A program made the translations under genes and the position numbers. Positions 17,510 to 27,117 of a DNA stretch of 45,693 nucleotides are shown here, piece after piece. The DNA comes from Ilumatobacter sp. (lineage in GTDB: Bacteria > Actinomycetota > Acidimicrobiia > Acidimicrobiales > Ilumatobacteraceae). A model generated the notes under the pieces. The model worked only from the letters and a program-made list of their open reading frames with translations. It ran no database searches and was not told the DNA's origin. Every line of letters begins with the position of its first letter. Position 1 is the stretch's first letter. The stretch spans positions 1-45,693 of the forward strand of contig NZ_JASJCS010000029.1 of assembly GCF_030065885.1 (NCBI RefSeq). Direction: 5' to 3'.

Positions 17510-18877
17510 ATGACGGACACGCCGAAGCACCGCATCGATCTCGACGAGTCGGAGATGCCGACGACTTGGTACAACGTCATCCCCGACCTGCCCGAGCCGC
17601 CACCACCCCCGCTGCATCCCGGCACCAGGGAGCCGGTCGGGCCCGACGACTTGGCGCCGCTGTTCCCGATGGCGCTCATCGAGCAGGAGGTGTCGGCCGA
17701 GCGCCACATCGACATCCCCGGTGAGGTCCTCGACGTCTACCGGGTGTGGCGTCCCAGCCCGCTGTTCCGGGCGACGCGCCTCGAAGAGGCGCTCGGCACG
17801 CCGGCTCGCATCTACTACAAGTACGAGGGCGTCAGCCCGGCCGGCTCGCACAAGCCGAACACGTCGGTACCGCAGGCCTTCTACAACCATGCCGAGGGCG
17901 TCACCCGCCTGACGACCGAGACCGGCGCCGGCCAGTGGGGCAGCGCGCTCGCCTACGCCACCGCCCAGTACGGGATGGACTGCGAGGTCTGGATGGTCGG
18001 CGCGTCGTACCGCCAGAAGCCCTATCGCCGCACCATGATGCAGATCTGGGGAGCCACCGTGCACTCCAGCCCGTCCGACGTGACCGAGTTCGGGCGCCAG
18101 CTGCTCGCCGACGACCCCGACCACACCGGCTCGCTCGGCATCGCGATCTCCGAGGCCGTCGCCGCCTGCGTGGCCGACCCGAACGCGCGGTACGCACTCG
18201 GCTCGGTGCTCAACCACGTCCTGCTGCACCAGACCGTCATCGGCGAGGAGGCGCTCCTGCAGCTCGCCAAGGTCGGCGAGACGCCCGACGTGCTGGTCGG
18301 CTGCACCGGCGGCGGCTCGAACTTCGGCGGGCTGGCGTTCCCGTTCCTGCGCGAGAAGCTGGCCGGCAAGATGGACCCGGTCATCCGCTGCGTCGAGCCG
18401 GCCGCCTGCCCGACGCTCACGAAGGGCGAGTACCGCTACGACTTCGGCGACACCGCCGGCATGACGCCGCTGATGAAGATGCACACGCTCGGCCACGGCT
18501 TCGTACCCGAGCCGATCCACGCCGGCGGGCTGCGCTACCACGGGATGAGCCCGCTCGTGTCGCACATCTACGAGCTCGGCCTGGCCGAGGCCGTCGCCAT
18601 CCCCCAGCGTGAGTGCTTCTCCGGAGCGGTGCAGTTCGCCCGCACCGAGGGCATCGTCCCGGCCCCCGAGCCGACCCATGCGATCGCGGCTGCGGTCCGC
18701 GAGGCGCTGGCGTGCAAGGAGTCGGGCGAGGAGAAGGTGATCCTCACTGCGCTGTGCGGCCACGGACACCTCGACCTCGCGGCGTACGAGAAGTACCTCA
18801 GCGGCGAGATGGTCGACTACGACCTGCCCCAGGAGAGCATCGACGCTGCGATGGCCGAGGTGCCGGTGCTGAACTGA
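17510..18877 (+). CDS. TrpB2-type tryptophan synthase beta chain
   Basis: The 455-residue PLP enzyme belongs to the TrpB2 (stand-alone) branch: long N-terminus with [20 protein letters not shown], then [27 protein letters not shown] (PLP Lys115), [28 protein letters not shown], the phosphate-binding [28 protein letters not shown], and [13 protein letters not shown]. TrpB2 makes Trp from indole and Ser, and in some species may use other acceptors. No trpA or other trp gene is in the window, as expected for this branch, so it may salvage indole. ATG 17510 follows a -10-like box by 7 bases. The gap 17292-17509 before it shows no gene. Confidence 0.9.
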   Translation: MTDTPKHRIDLDESEMPTTWYNVIPDLPEPPPPPLHPGTREPVGPDDLAPLFPMALIEQEVSAERHIDIPGEVLDVYRVWRPSPLFRATRLEEALGTPARIYYKYEGVSPAGSHKPNTSVPQAFYNHAEGVTRLTTETGAGQWGSALAYATAQYGMDCEVWMVGASYRQKPYRRTMMQIWGATVHSSPSDVTEFGRQLLADDPDHTGSLGIAISEAVAACVADPNARYALGSVLNHVLLHQTVIGEEALLQLAKVGETPDVLVGCTGGGSNFGGLAFPFLREKLAGKMDPVIRCVEPAACPTLTKGEYRYDFGDTAGMTPLMKMHTLGHGFVPEPIHAGGLRYHGMSPLVSHIYELGLAEAVAIPQRECFSGAVQFARTEGIVPAPEPTHAIAAAVREALACKESGEEKVILTALCGHGHLDLAAYEKYLSGEMVDYDLPQESIDAAMAEVPVLN

Positions 18878-18890
18878 ACTGAACGGACGG

Positions 18891-19024
18891 ACGGGTTCTG
18901 GCGGACCGGCGCAGCTGGACCCGCCGCCACCTCCCGAGCTCGCCGCTCCGCTCCGCCCGAGCCCCACTCCGCTTCGGCGCTCGCCCAACCCGCACACCTC
19001 CGCACGGGTTCTGGCGGACCGGCG
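18891..19024 (+). repeat. Dispersed repeat, locus B, flanked by 21-bp exact direct repeats
   Basis: An exact 21-bp repeat beginning ACGGGTTCTGGCGGACC occurs at 18891-18911 and 19004-19024. Between them, 18930-18985 carries the family core CCTCCCGAGCTCGCC...CGCTTCGGCGCTCGCC shared with 28632-28674 and 40316-40356. No open frame is convincing. The arrangement looks like an inserted unit with duplicated borders, or a tandem unit with partial loss. Confidence 0.7.
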
Positions 19025-19082
19025 AGCCCCGGAGCCCACGAGGCAGGCCGGCACTCACGGTGTGGGTGCCGGGGGCGGGCGA

Positions 19083-19088
19083 TAGCAT
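19083..19088 (+). promoter_or_regulatory. -10-like box before rplY
   Basis: TAGCAT lies 43 bases before the rplY ATG, giving a leader of about 37 bases with GAGG (19115-19118) as a weak ribosome site. It stands just after the locus B repeat. Confidence 0.35.
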
Positions 19089-19131
19089 GGCCCGCTGCTC
19101 GTATCACCGTTCCACGAGGCTTGATCTACCC

Positions 19132-19812
19132 ATGTCTGAGACCGTTCTCATCGCCGAAACCGGGCGCGCAACCGGCAGCGCAAACGCTCGCCGCCTGCGC
19201 GCCACTGATTCGATCCCCGCCGTCGTGTACGGACAGGGCATGGAGCCGCTGAGCATCTCGGTCGCCCGCCGCGACCTGCGCGTCGCCCTGTCCGGCGCCG
19301 CCGGCACCAACACGATCCTCGACCTCACCGTCGACGGCACGGTGTACCCGGCCATCGTCAAGGACATGCAGCGCCACCCGGTGCGCCGGACCGTGCAGCA
19401 CGTCGACTTTATCCAGATCAACCTCGACGAGGCGATCACCGTCTCGGTGCCGGTCCGGCTCGAGGGCGAGGCGAAGGACGTGCTCGCCAACAACGGTCTC
19501 GTCGACCTGGCGATGACCGAGATCGAGGTCTCGACCACGCCGCGGAACATCCCCGACGAGATCGTCATCGACGTCACCGAGATGACGATGGACACCACGA
19601 TCACGCTCGGCGACGTCGCGCTGCCGTCCGGCGTCACCGCCACCGCCGACGTCGAGCTGCCGGTCGTCACCGTGCTCACGATGCGGACGCCGGTGCTCGA
19701 CGCCGAGGAAGAGGCAGCCGAAGGCCTCGAAGAGCTCGAAGGCGCCGAGGAGGCCGGCGAGGCCGCCGACGAGGGCGGCGGCGACGCTGCCGGCGACGAC
19801 GCCGGCGAGTGA
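19132..19812 (+). CDS. rplY: 50S ribosomal protein bL25 (CTC/TL5 form)
   Basis: The 226-residue protein binds 5S rRNA in the large subunit. The N-terminal domain has ETGRATGSANARRLRATDSI, AVVYGQGMEPLSI and VKDMQRHPVRRTVQHVDFIQ. The second, CTC-type beta domain follows (VSVPVRLEGEAKDV, TPRNIPDEIVIDVTEM). The C-terminus ends in a very acidic Glu/Ala/Asp/Gly tail of about 40 residues. The rplY-pth pairing is conserved across Actinobacteria. Confidence 0.93.
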   Translation: MSETVLIAETGRATGSANARRLRATDSIPAVVYGQGMEPLSISVARRDLRVALSGAAGTNTILDLTVDGTVYPAIVKDMQRHPVRRTVQHVDFIQINLDEAITVSVPVRLEGEAKDVLANNGLVDLAMTEIEVSTTPRNIPDEIVIDVTEMTMDTTITLGDVALPSGVTATADVELPVVTVLTMRTPVLDAEEEAAEGLEELEGAEEAGEAADEGGGDAAGDDAGE

Positions 19813-19835
19813 CCGCTCCCACGCTCACCTGACCG

Positions 19836-20459
19836 ATGGGTCTCTTCGACCGGCGGGCCGGCAAGGGCACCCCGTTCGACTGGCTGGTGGTCGGTCTCGG
19901 CAACCCGGGCAAGGAGTACGCCCGCACTCGGCACAACGTCGGCGAGGAGTGCGTTCGCATGTTGTCCGAGCGGCACGACGCCCCGCTCAAGGCAGGCCGC
20001 GACAACGCGCTCGTCGGTGAGGCGAGGTTCGGTCGAGGTCTCGATGCTCCTCGTGTCGTCCTCGCGTTCCCGATCACGTTCATGAACGAGTCGGGGCGAG
20101 CGGTGTCCTCGCTGGTCCGCCGGTACCGGATCGAGACGCCCGAGCAGATCATCGTCGTCCACGACGAGCTCGACCTCGAGCCCGGCGTGCTCAAGCTCAA
20201 GGCGGGGGGCGGCCTCGCCGGGCACAACGGTCTGCGCAGCATCACGCAGCACCTGAAGACCCAGGACTACCTCCGGATCCGGATCGGCGTCGGGAAGCCG
20301 CCCAACAAGGGGCGCGGCAAGAGCCACGTGCTGACCCGGGTCCCGGCCCGCCAGCGCGAGCTGCTCGACCAGCGGGTCGCCGATGCCGCCGATGCCGTCG
20401 AGATGATCATCCACGATGGCATCGACGCCGCGATGGCCGACTTCCACGCCCGTCCGTGA
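19836..20459 (+). CDS. pth: Peptidyl-tRNA hydrolase
   Basis: Pth releases peptides from peptidyl-tRNAs that drop off the ribosome. The 207-residue product has VVGLGNPGKEYARTRHNVGE with catalytic His33, FPITFMNESGRAV, VVHDELDLEPGVLKLKAGGG and GHNGLRSI, the family's full set. Its stop overlaps the GTG of mfd by 4 bases, so the two are translationally coupled. Confidence 0.95.
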   Translation: MGLFDRRAGKGTPFDWLVVGLGNPGKEYARTRHNVGEECVRMLSERHDAPLKAGRDNALVGEARFGRGLDAPRVVLAFPITFMNESGRAVSSLVRRYRIETPEQIIVVHDELDLEPGVLKLKAGGGLAGHNGLRSITQHLKTQDYLRIRIGVGKPPNKGRGKSHVLTRVPARQRELLDQRVADAADAVEMIIHDGIDAAMADFHARP

Positions 20460-23400
20460 CGCTGGCCTCGCTCCCGCCGCTGCTCCGGGACGAGCCCGGG
20501 CTGACCCGGGCGCTCGGCGAGCCGGGCGCCCGTCTCGCGGTCGTCGAGGTGGCCCGGCCGATCTCGATCGCCGCGCTCGCCCACCTGTCCGGGCGCTCAC
20601 CGCTCGTCGTCGCGTGCCCGACGGGGGCGATGGCCGGCCAGCTCTACGACGACCTCCGCCAGTACGTCGGCGGCGACGACGTCGCCCTGTTCCCGGCATG
20701 GGAGACGCTTCCCTTCGAACGTGTCAGCCCAGCGGTCGAGACGATGGGCCAGCGACTCGAAGTGCTCTGGCGCCTGCGGCAGGGAGCCGAACCCGACCGG
20801 GCAGCGGGGAGCAGCTCGGCCGCGACCAGCTGCCCGAAAGTGATCGTCGCCGGGGTCAGGGCGCTCCTGCAGCGCCTCGGGCCGGGTGCGGTCGACGTCG
20901 AGCCGATCATCGTGCGGCCCGACGCGATCATCGACCCCGATCAGCTGACCGCTCAGCTGGTCGAGTTCGGCTACCGGCGGGAGGAGCTCGTCGAGCACCG
21001 CGGCGAGTTCGCACGGCGCGGCGCCATCGTCGACGTCTTCCCGTCGACCGCCGACGCACCGATCCGCATCGACCTGTGGGGTGACGAGGTCGATCGTCTC
21101 ACGGTGTTCGGCGTCAACGACCAGCGATCGACCGGCGACATCGACCAGGCGACCATCTTCCCGGCGCGTGAGTTGATGCCCACCGACGACGTCCGCGAGC
21201 GTGCGGCCTCACTCGTCGCGACCGAGCCGTGGGGCCGCGAGCAGTGGGAGCGCCTCGCCGAGGGGACCCACTTCGAGGGGATGGAATCGTGGGTCCCGTG
21301 GCTGGTCGACGACGACACGCTCATCACCGACGTGCTCCCCGAGCAGGCCAAGGTGCTGCTCGTCGAGCCGCGGCGCATGCGCGACCGCGCGATCGACCTG
21401 CTGGCAGAGGAGGACGACCTCGCCAAGGCGCTGGCATCGACCTGGGCCCGTGACCCCGACAAGGCGTTCCCGAGGTTGCACGCCGACGTCGACCGTCTGC
21501 TGTCCTCGTCGGCCACCGGCTCGTTCTGGACGATCGACTCGTCACCCGACTCGCCGGACACACCCGTCGTGCAGGCGTCCGGCTGGGGCCCGGTCGGCGC
21601 AGACGGCTCCGGGCTGAGCAACCGGCTGATCGACCTGATCGGGCAGGGCTACAGCGTGACCGTCGCCGCCGACGGCGCCGGATCGGCGACCCGCCTCCAC
21701 GAGATCCTCCTCGAGCAGGGCCTCGACTTCCCGGTCGTCGGCACGACCGACATCGAGCCGCCGCTCGAGCTCGCATCCCCCGGCGGTCGCATCGTCGTCG
21801 CGCCGCTCCACCGCGGTTGCACGATCCCCAACGCCAAGGTCGCGATCGTCGCCGAGTCGGACCTCACCGGCCGCCGCCGCGCCCACCGCAAGGCGCGCCC
21901 GCGGCGGCGCGAGGGCACGACCACGTTCGAGGACCTCCACGCCGGCAACTACGTCGTCCACCACATGCACGGCGTCGGCAAGTACGAGGGGATGGTGAAG
22001 CGATCGATCGGTGGCGTCGAACGCGACTACCTGCTCGTCGCGTACAAGGGCGGCGACAAGCTTTACGTGCCGTCCGATCAGATCGACACGCTGCGCCAGT
22101 ACGTCGGCGGCGAGGCCCCGACGTTGCATCGGCTCGGCGGCAGCGACTTCGCGAAGGCGAAGGGACGCGTCCGCTCGGCCGTCCGCGAGATCGCGCAGGA
22201 GCTGGTCGTGCTGTACCAGAAGCGGGTCAACGCCGAGGGCCATGCGTTCGGCCACGACACGCCCTGGCAACGCGAGATGGAGGATGCGTTCCCGTACGTC
22301 GAGACGCCGGACCAGCGGACGGCGATCGACGACCTCAAGGGCGACATGGAGCGACCCTTCCCCATGGACCGCCTGATCTGCGGCGACGTCGGGTTCGGCA
22401 AGACCGAGGTCGCCATCCGGGGGGCCTTCAAGGCCATCCAGGAGGGCAAGCAGGTCGCCGTGCTCGCCCCGACCACCCTGCTCGCCAGCCAGCACGGCAA
22501 CACGTTCGCCGATCGCTTCGCCGGGTACCCGATCCGCGTCGAGGTGCTGTCGCGGTTCCTCACGGCCGCCCAGGCGAAGCAGGTCATGCAAGGCCTCAGG
22601 GACGGCGAGGTGGACTGCGTGATCGGCACCCACCGGCTGCTCGCGGCCGACGTCACGTTCAAGGACCTCGGGTTGCTGATCGTCGACGAGGAGCAGCGAT
22701 TCGGTGTCCAGCACAAGGAGCAGATCAAGAAGCTGAAGACGAACGTCGACGTGCTGACGCTGTCGGCCACGCCGATCCCGAGGACGCTCGAGATGTCGCT
22801 CGTCGGCATCCGCGACCTCTCGCTGCTGCAGACACCGCCCGCGGACCGGCAGCCGATCCTGACCTACGTCGGCGGGTACGACGAGCGGGTGGCGGTCGAG
22901 GCGATCCGCCGCGAGCTGCTCCGCGAAGGGCAGGTCTTCTGGGTCCACAACCGGGTCCGCTCGATCGACACGGCTGCCGCCCGCCTCCGGCAGCTCGTCC
23001 CCGAGGCGCGCATCGCCGTGGCCCACGGCCGCATGGACGAGGGCACGCTCGAGCAGGTGGTCGTCGACTTCTGGGAGGGCCGCTACGACGTGCTGGTCTG
23101 CACGACGATCATCGAGTCCGGCATCGACATGCCGACCGTCAACACCCTGGTCGTCGAGCGCGCCGACCTGCTCGGGCTCGGTCAGATGCACCAGCTACGG
23201 GGTCGCGTCGGCCGCAGCGGTAGCAGGGCCTACGCCTACCTGTTCCACCCCGAGGACACCGTGCTGTCCGAGGAGGCGTACGAGCGGCTCAAGACCATCG
23301 GCGAGGCCACCGACCTCGGCTCCGGCTTCAAGATCGCGATGCGCGACCTCGAGATCCGTGGCGCCGGCAACCTGCTCGGTCAGGCGCAGTCGGGCCACAT

Positions 23401-23917
23401 CGCGGCCGTCGGTTACGACCTGTACTGCCAGATGGTCACCGAGGCCGTTGCGGAGATGAAGGGCGAGCCGATCCCGACGCCGTCGGAGATCAAGCTCGAC
23501 GTGCCCTCCGACGCGTTCCTGCCGGTCGACTACGTCTCGAAGGAGGAACTGCGCCTCGAGGCGTACCGCCGGCTGGCCGAGGTCACGAGCCACGGCGCGG
23601 TCGACGACATCCGCACCGAGTGGGAGGACCGCTACGGCCCGCTCCCCGAGCCGGCCGAGGCCCTGCTCATGGTCGGCCGCCTCCGGGCCGAGTGCAACCG
23701 GCTCGGCATCGTCGACCTCCAGATCACGGAGAACCAGGCCCGGCTGGCGCCACTCGAGCTGAAGCTGTCGGCTGCGACCCGGCTGAAGCGGATCGCCAAG
23801 GGCGCGATCCACAAGGAGGAGCTCCGGCAGCTCGTGGTGCCGATCCCGCGCGGGCAGGACGCAGCGACGTTCCTGGTCGGATTCCTCCAGGAGCTGATCC
23901 CGGAGGGCGCCGCGTGA
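20456..23917 (+). CDS. mfd: Transcription-repair coupling factor
   Basis: Mfd displaces RNA polymerase stalled at DNA lesions and recruits UvrA. The 1153-residue protein has the UvrB-homology N-terminus (FPAWETLPFERVSP, REELVEHRGEFARRGAIVDV), the RNA polymerase-interacting domain with GNYVVHHMHGVGKYEGM, and RecG-like motor lobes: Walker A CGDVGFGKTEVA (GKT 648-650), DEEQ box 744-747, TLSATPIPRTLEMSL, and motif VI LRGRVGRSGSRAYAY. The C-terminal TRCF domain has LEAYRRLAEV. GTG 20456 overlaps the end of pth. Length is normal. Confidence 0.97.
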   Translation: MTLASLPPLLRDEPGLTRALGEPGARLAVVEVARPISIAALAHLSGRSPLVVACPTGAMAGQLYDDLRQYVGGDDVALFPAWETLPFERVSPAVETMGQRLEVLWRLRQGAEPDRAAGSSSAATSCPKVIVAGVRALLQRLGPGAVDVEPIIVRPDAIIDPDQLTAQLVEFGYRREELVEHRGEFARRGAIVDVFPSTADAPIRIDLWGDEVDRLTVFGVNDQRSTGDIDQATIFPARELMPTDDVRERAASLVATEPWGREQWERLAEGTHFEGMESWVPWLVDDDTLITDVLPEQAKVLLVEPRRMRDRAIDLLAEEDDLAKALASTWARDPDKAFPRLHADVDRLLSSSATGSFWTIDSSPDSPDTPVVQASGWGPVGADGSGLSNRLIDLIGQGYSVTVAADGAGSATRLHEILLEQGLDFPVVGTTDIEPPLELASPGGRIVVAPLHRGCTIPNAKVAIVAESDLTGRRRAHRKARPRRREGTTTFEDLHAGNYVVHHMHGVGKYEGMVKRSIGGVERDYLLVAYKGGDKLYVPSDQIDTLRQYVGGEAPTLHRLGGSDFAKAKGRVRSAVREIAQELVVLYQKRVNAEGHAFGHDTPWQREMEDAFPYVETPDQRTAIDDLKGDMERPFPMDRLICGDVGFGKTEVAIRGAFKAIQEGKQVAVLAPTTLLASQHGNTFADRFAGYPIRVEVLSRFLTAAQAKQVMQGLRDGEVDCVIGTHRLLAADVTFKDLGLLIVDEEQRFGVQHKEQIKKLKTNVDVLTLSATPIPRTLEMSLVGIRDLSLLQTPPADRQPILTYVGGYDERVAVEAIRRELLREGQVFWVHNRVRSIDTAAARLRQLVPEARIAVAHGRMDEGTLEQVVVDFWEGRYDVLVCTTIIESGIDMPTVNTLVVERADLLGLGQMHQLRGRVGRSGSRAYAYLFHPEDTVLSEEAYERLKTIGEATDLGSGFKIAMRDLEIRGAGNLLGQAQSGHIAAVGYDLYCQMVTEAVAEMKGEPIPTPSEIKLDVPSDAFLPVDYVSKEELRLEAYRRLAEVTSHGAVDDIRTEWEDRYGPLPEPAEALLMVGRLRAECNRLGIVDLQITENQARLAPLELKLSAATRLKRIAKGAIHKEELRQLVVPIPRGQDAATFLVGFLQELIPEGAA

Positions 23918-23950
23918 CCGGTCGGCGCGGAGCCGGCGCAGCGCGGCCGG

Positions 23951-23956
23951 TAGGTT
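23951..23956 (+). promoter_or_regulatory. -10-like box before SurA-like lipoprotein
   Basis: TAGGTT ends 7 bases before the GTG at 23964, consistent with a leaderless transcript starting after mfd. Confidence 0.5.
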
Positions 23957-23963
23957 GTGCGCC

Positions 23964-24671
23964 GTGATCCGACGCTCCCCCGCCCGCCTCGCGCTCGCCT
24001 TGACGGCGGCGGCGCTGGCGTTGTCCGGTTGTTCGACGCTCGGCGCCGACGACGTGGCTGCACGGGTCGGCGATGCCGAGCTGAGCCACGACGAGTTGAA
24101 GGAGCGGTCGTCCAAGCTCGGGCTGCCGATCGACGACGCCGTGGTGGTGGCCGACGACGCCCGCGCCATCACCGCCACCTGGATCGCGACCGAGCTCATC
24201 CGCGAGGTCGGGCTCATCGACCGGTACGAGGCCGGCGGCGAGACGTCGGGCATCTGGTGCCTGTCGTTCTTCCAGGTCGGGAACATCGACGAGGCGCAGG
24301 CGTACGTCGACCGGCTCGACGCCGGCGAGGACTGGCATGCGATCCTCGCCGCCGAGCTACCCGACCTCCCGAACGCGGCGCGGGCGCAGTGCCAACCCAC
24401 CGAATCCCTCGGCGAGTCGATCACCCAGCTCACCGGCATGTCACCGTCCGATCCACATCGCACGGTGGCCACACCCGACGGGCTGACCCTCGTCGTGCGC
24501 ATGCAGCCGGTCGACGAGGTCAACGGGTTCGAGCTGATGAGCCTGGCCCAGGCGACCGATCCGTCGCTGATCGACGCCGTGCTCGAACTCGCCATGACCG
24601 CCGACGTGTCCGTCGATCCGCAGCTCGGCGCGTTCTCGCCCGAGGACCTGAGCGTCGTCCCGCTCGGCTAG
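23964..24671 (+). CDS. Lipoprotein with SurA/PrsA-like N-terminal region
   Basis: The 235-residue product has a lipoprotein signal ending ALALSGCS, so Cys in LSGC should be lipidated. After it comes ADDVAARVGDAELSHDELKERS, which resembles the start of SurA/PrsA-type foldases (VARVNGxxIxxxEL). A helical middle region follows and then a segment VATPDGLTLVVRMQPVDEVNG that may be a degenerate parvulin-like domain. A wall- or membrane-side chaperone role is plausible but unproven. It sits between mfd and mazG, four bases before mazG, and is likely co-transcribed with it. An in-frame ATG at 23955 overlaps the -10-like box and is disfavoured. Confidence 0.7.
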   Translation: MIRRSPARLALALTAAALALSGCSTLGADDVAARVGDAELSHDELKERSSKLGLPIDDAVVVADDARAITATWIATELIREVGLIDRYEAGGETSGIWCLSFFQVGNIDEAQAYVDRLDAGEDWHAILAAELPDLPNAARAQCQPTESLGESITQLTGMSPSDPHRTVATPDGLTLVVRMQPVDEVNGFELMSLAQATDPSLIDAVLELAMTADVSVDPQLGAFSPEDLSVVPLG

Positions 24672-24675
24672 TCGG

Positions 24676-26145
24676 GTGAACGACCCGCGTCCGCGCATCG
24701 TCGTCGTCGGGTTGGGCCCGGGCGGCGAGTCGCACGTCACCCGCGAGACGCTCGACGCCGTCGACCGCATCGAGCCGCGCTTCCTGCGAACGTCGGTGCA
24801 TCCCACCGCGCACCTGGTTCCCGACGCGACATCCTTCGACGACGTGTACGAAGCGGCCGACCGCTTCGACGACGTCTACGAGGAGATCGTCGAGCGGCTC
24901 GTCGCGTCGGCGGTCTCGAACGGCGCTGTGCTCTACGCCGTCCCGGGTTCGCCGCTGGTGCTCGAGCGCACCGTTCGCCTGCTGCTCGACGACGAACGGG
25001 TGACGACCGAGGTGCTCCCGGCGATGTCGTTCCTCGACCTGGTCTGGGCGCGACTCGGCATCGATCCCGTCGAGGCCGGCGTCCGCCTCGTCGACGGCCA
25101 CGAGTTCGCACGATCCGGAGCTGACGCGTCGGGACCCCTCCTCGTCGCGCACACCCACGCCAACTGGGTGCTGAGCGACATCAAGCTCTCGATCGACGAC
25201 GTCGACGTCGTCGGCGACGCGGCAGGGACGTCGCTCGCCGAGACGCCCGTCACGTTGCTCCAGGCCCTCGGCACCGAGGACGAACGCATCGTCACCACCA
25301 CCTGGGCAGACATGGACCGAGCGCTCGAGGCCGACCACCTCACGTCGCTGTACGTCCCGGAGCTCGGCGCCCATCCCGGGCTCGGCTACGTCCGATTCCA
25401 CGACCTGGCCAGGACCTTGCGCGAGCGCTGCCCGTGGGACATCGAGCAGACCCACACGTCGCTCGTGCCGTACCTCATCGAGGAGTCGTACGAGCTCGTC
25501 GACGCGATCCAGGGCCTCGACCCCGATGACCCGGCGAGCGACGAGCACCTGATCGAGGAGCTCGGCGACCTGCTCTACCAGATCGAGTTCCACGCCACGA
25601 TCGCCGAGCAGGAGGGGCGGTTCAGCATCGCCGACGTCACGTCCGCGATCCACGACAAGCTGGTGCGACGCCATCCGCACGTGTTCGGCGACGTCGACGT
25701 CGAGGGCAGCGACGACGTGCTCGCCAACTGGGAGGCCATCAAACGAGCCGAGAAGGGTCGCACGTCGGTCTTCGACGGCGTCGCCGGCTCGCTGCCGTCG
25801 CTCAGCTACGCGCACCAGGTGCAGCGCAAGGCCGCGAAGGTGGGCTTCGACTGGCCATCCGTCGACGGTGCGCTCCCCAAGATCGCCGAGGAGGCGGCCG
25901 AGCTCGCCGACGCGCTGGGCGACGACGACGAGTCGCGCGACGAGCTCGGCGACCTGCTGTTCGCTGTGGTCAACGTCGCTCGGCATCTGCGGGTCGATCC
26001 GGAGGCGGCGCTGCGTGCGGCCGCCGACAAGTTCCGGCGCCGGTTCGAATCGGTCGAACTGCTCGCCGCGGAGCGGTCGATCGACCTGCACGACGCCGAT
26101 CTCGGCACCCTCGACGCGCTGTGGGACGAGATCAAGCGGGTCTGA
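24676..26145 (+). CDS. mazG: YabN-type fusion: tetrapyrrole-methylase domain plus MazG NTP pyrophosphohydrolase
   Basis: MazG hydrolyses nucleoside triphosphates to monophosphates and PPi, cleaning the nucleotide pool. The 489-residue product begins with a tetrapyrrole-methylase-like domain (VVVGLGPGGESHVTRETL, AVPGSPLVLERTV; about 1-225). Two MazG units follow: LRERCPWDIEQTHTSLVPYL with EESYELVDAI and EELGDLLYQIEFHA, then EEAAELADAL with DELGDLLFAVVNVARH. The paired EExxE/ExxD metal sites look intact. This layout is that of Bacillus YabN rather than the methylase-free MazG of E. coli. GTG 24676 lies just after the lipoprotein stop. Confidence 0.9.
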   Translation: MNDPRPRIVVVGLGPGGESHVTRETLDAVDRIEPRFLRTSVHPTAHLVPDATSFDDVYEAADRFDDVYEEIVERLVASAVSNGAVLYAVPGSPLVLERTVRLLLDDERVTTEVLPAMSFLDLVWARLGIDPVEAGVRLVDGHEFARSGADASGPLLVAHTHANWVLSDIKLSIDDVDVVGDAAGTSLAETPVTLLQALGTEDERIVTTTWADMDRALEADHLTSLYVPELGAHPGLGYVRFHDLARTLRERCPWDIEQTHTSLVPYLIEESYELVDAIQGLDPDDPASDEHLIEELGDLLYQIEFHATIAEQEGRFSIADVTSAIHDKLVRRHPHVFGDVDVEGSDDVLANWEAIKRAEKGRTSVFDGVAGSLPSLSYAHQVQRKAAKVGFDWPSVDGALPKIAEEAAELADALGDDDESRDELGDLLFAVVNVARHLRVDPEAALRAAADKFRRRFESVELLAAERSIDLHDADLGTLDALWDEIKRV

Positions 26146-26184
26146 GCGGGACGGTGCAGGTCGACTCGCGCCGACGAGCCGTCG

Positions 26185-27117
26185 TCAGCGTTCGGCCTCG
26201 GCGAGCAGCGACTCGCCGAACCGGTTGCGGAGCGTGTAGCGGTGTTGCGTGCCGTCCTCGATCGACCGAGCGGCCTCGTTGACCGCCAGCGCGCCCAGCA
26301 CCTGGAGGAGGCCACCGATCACCATGTACGCACCGAGGCGCCCCCACTCGTCGGACCCACTCGTCTGGTCGATGGTCGACAGGCCACCGAGGAACTGCAG
26401 TTGTGCGAGGAAGCAGACCGAGATCATCGCCGCGACACGCAGCGGGCGGTGCTTGGCCTCGGCCGCGCTCGTCACCCGCTCGAGCATGATGAGGGGGACG
26501 GCGATGAAGATCGCCTGCAGGACGAAACCGGCGCCCTCGCCCAGCGCGTCGTCGGCCTCGGCGACGATCTCTGAGCCGACGATCCAGATCCCCAACAGTC
26601 CGAAGGGCAGGCTCAGGGCTGCGACGATCGGGCTGCGACGCTGCCCGGTGCCGCGCCGCACGTTGACCGTGGCGACAGCGATCCACGCCACGGCGACGGG
26701 AATCGTCGCCAGGGCGAGCCAGCGCTCGATCTGGCGGAGCATGTCGAAGAGATCCCAGGTGCGATCGAGCTGGCTCGTCAGGACGCCCGATGCACGCTCC
26801 TGCTGCCAGAGCAGCAGCATCAGGATCGCACCACCGACGGTCAGGAGGCACAGGATGGCCAGCATCGTGGCCATGGTGAACCGGAGGATGCTGGCGGCGC
26901 CGTAGGGCTCCTGGGCAGCGGCGAGCTCGCCGTGCGTCGCCGGCCGCAGCCGATCGAGCCACGAACGCTTGGCCTCGGCCGTCGCCGCCTCCGCAGGGGC
27001 CTCGGATCCGGGCGCCGGCGTGATCGTGGTCCGCGTGATCGAGCTGCGCGCGTCGTCTTTCCCGGGCGTCGACGCGCCGGCGTGTGCCGGCCCGTCCGCG
27101 ACCATCAGATCTTCCAC
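26185..27117 (-). CDS. Six-helix integral membrane protein, unknown function
   Basis: The 310-residue product has a charged, Ala/Glu-rich cytoplasmic N-terminus of about 65 residues and then six predicted membrane segments: around TMATMLAILCLLTVGGAIL, WLALATIPVAVAWIAVA, ALSLPFGLLGIWIVG, FVLQAIFIAVPLIML, AAMISVCFLAQLQFLGG and GAYMVIGGLLQVLGALAV. No family is recognised. The GTG start at 27117 is chosen because AGGAG lies 7 bases upstream on the minus strand; an ATG at 27144 is in frame but has no such site. It is convergent with mazG and divergent from the DUF4032 gene. Confidence 0.7.
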   Translation of the reverse strand: MEDLMVADGPAHAGASTPGKDDARSSITRTTITPAPGSEAPAEAATAEAKRSWLDRLRPATHGELAAAQEPYGAASILRFTMATMLAILCLLTVGGAILMLLLWQQERASGVLTSQLDRTWDLFDMLRQIERWLALATIPVAVAWIAVATVNVRRGTGQRRSPIVAALSLPFGLLGIWIVGSEIVAEADDALGEGAGFVLQAIFIAVPLIMLERVTSAAEAKHRPLRVAAMISVCFLAQLQFLGGLSTIDQTSGSDEWGRLGAYMVIGGLLQVLGALAVNEAARSIEDGTQHRYTLRNRFGESLLAEAER

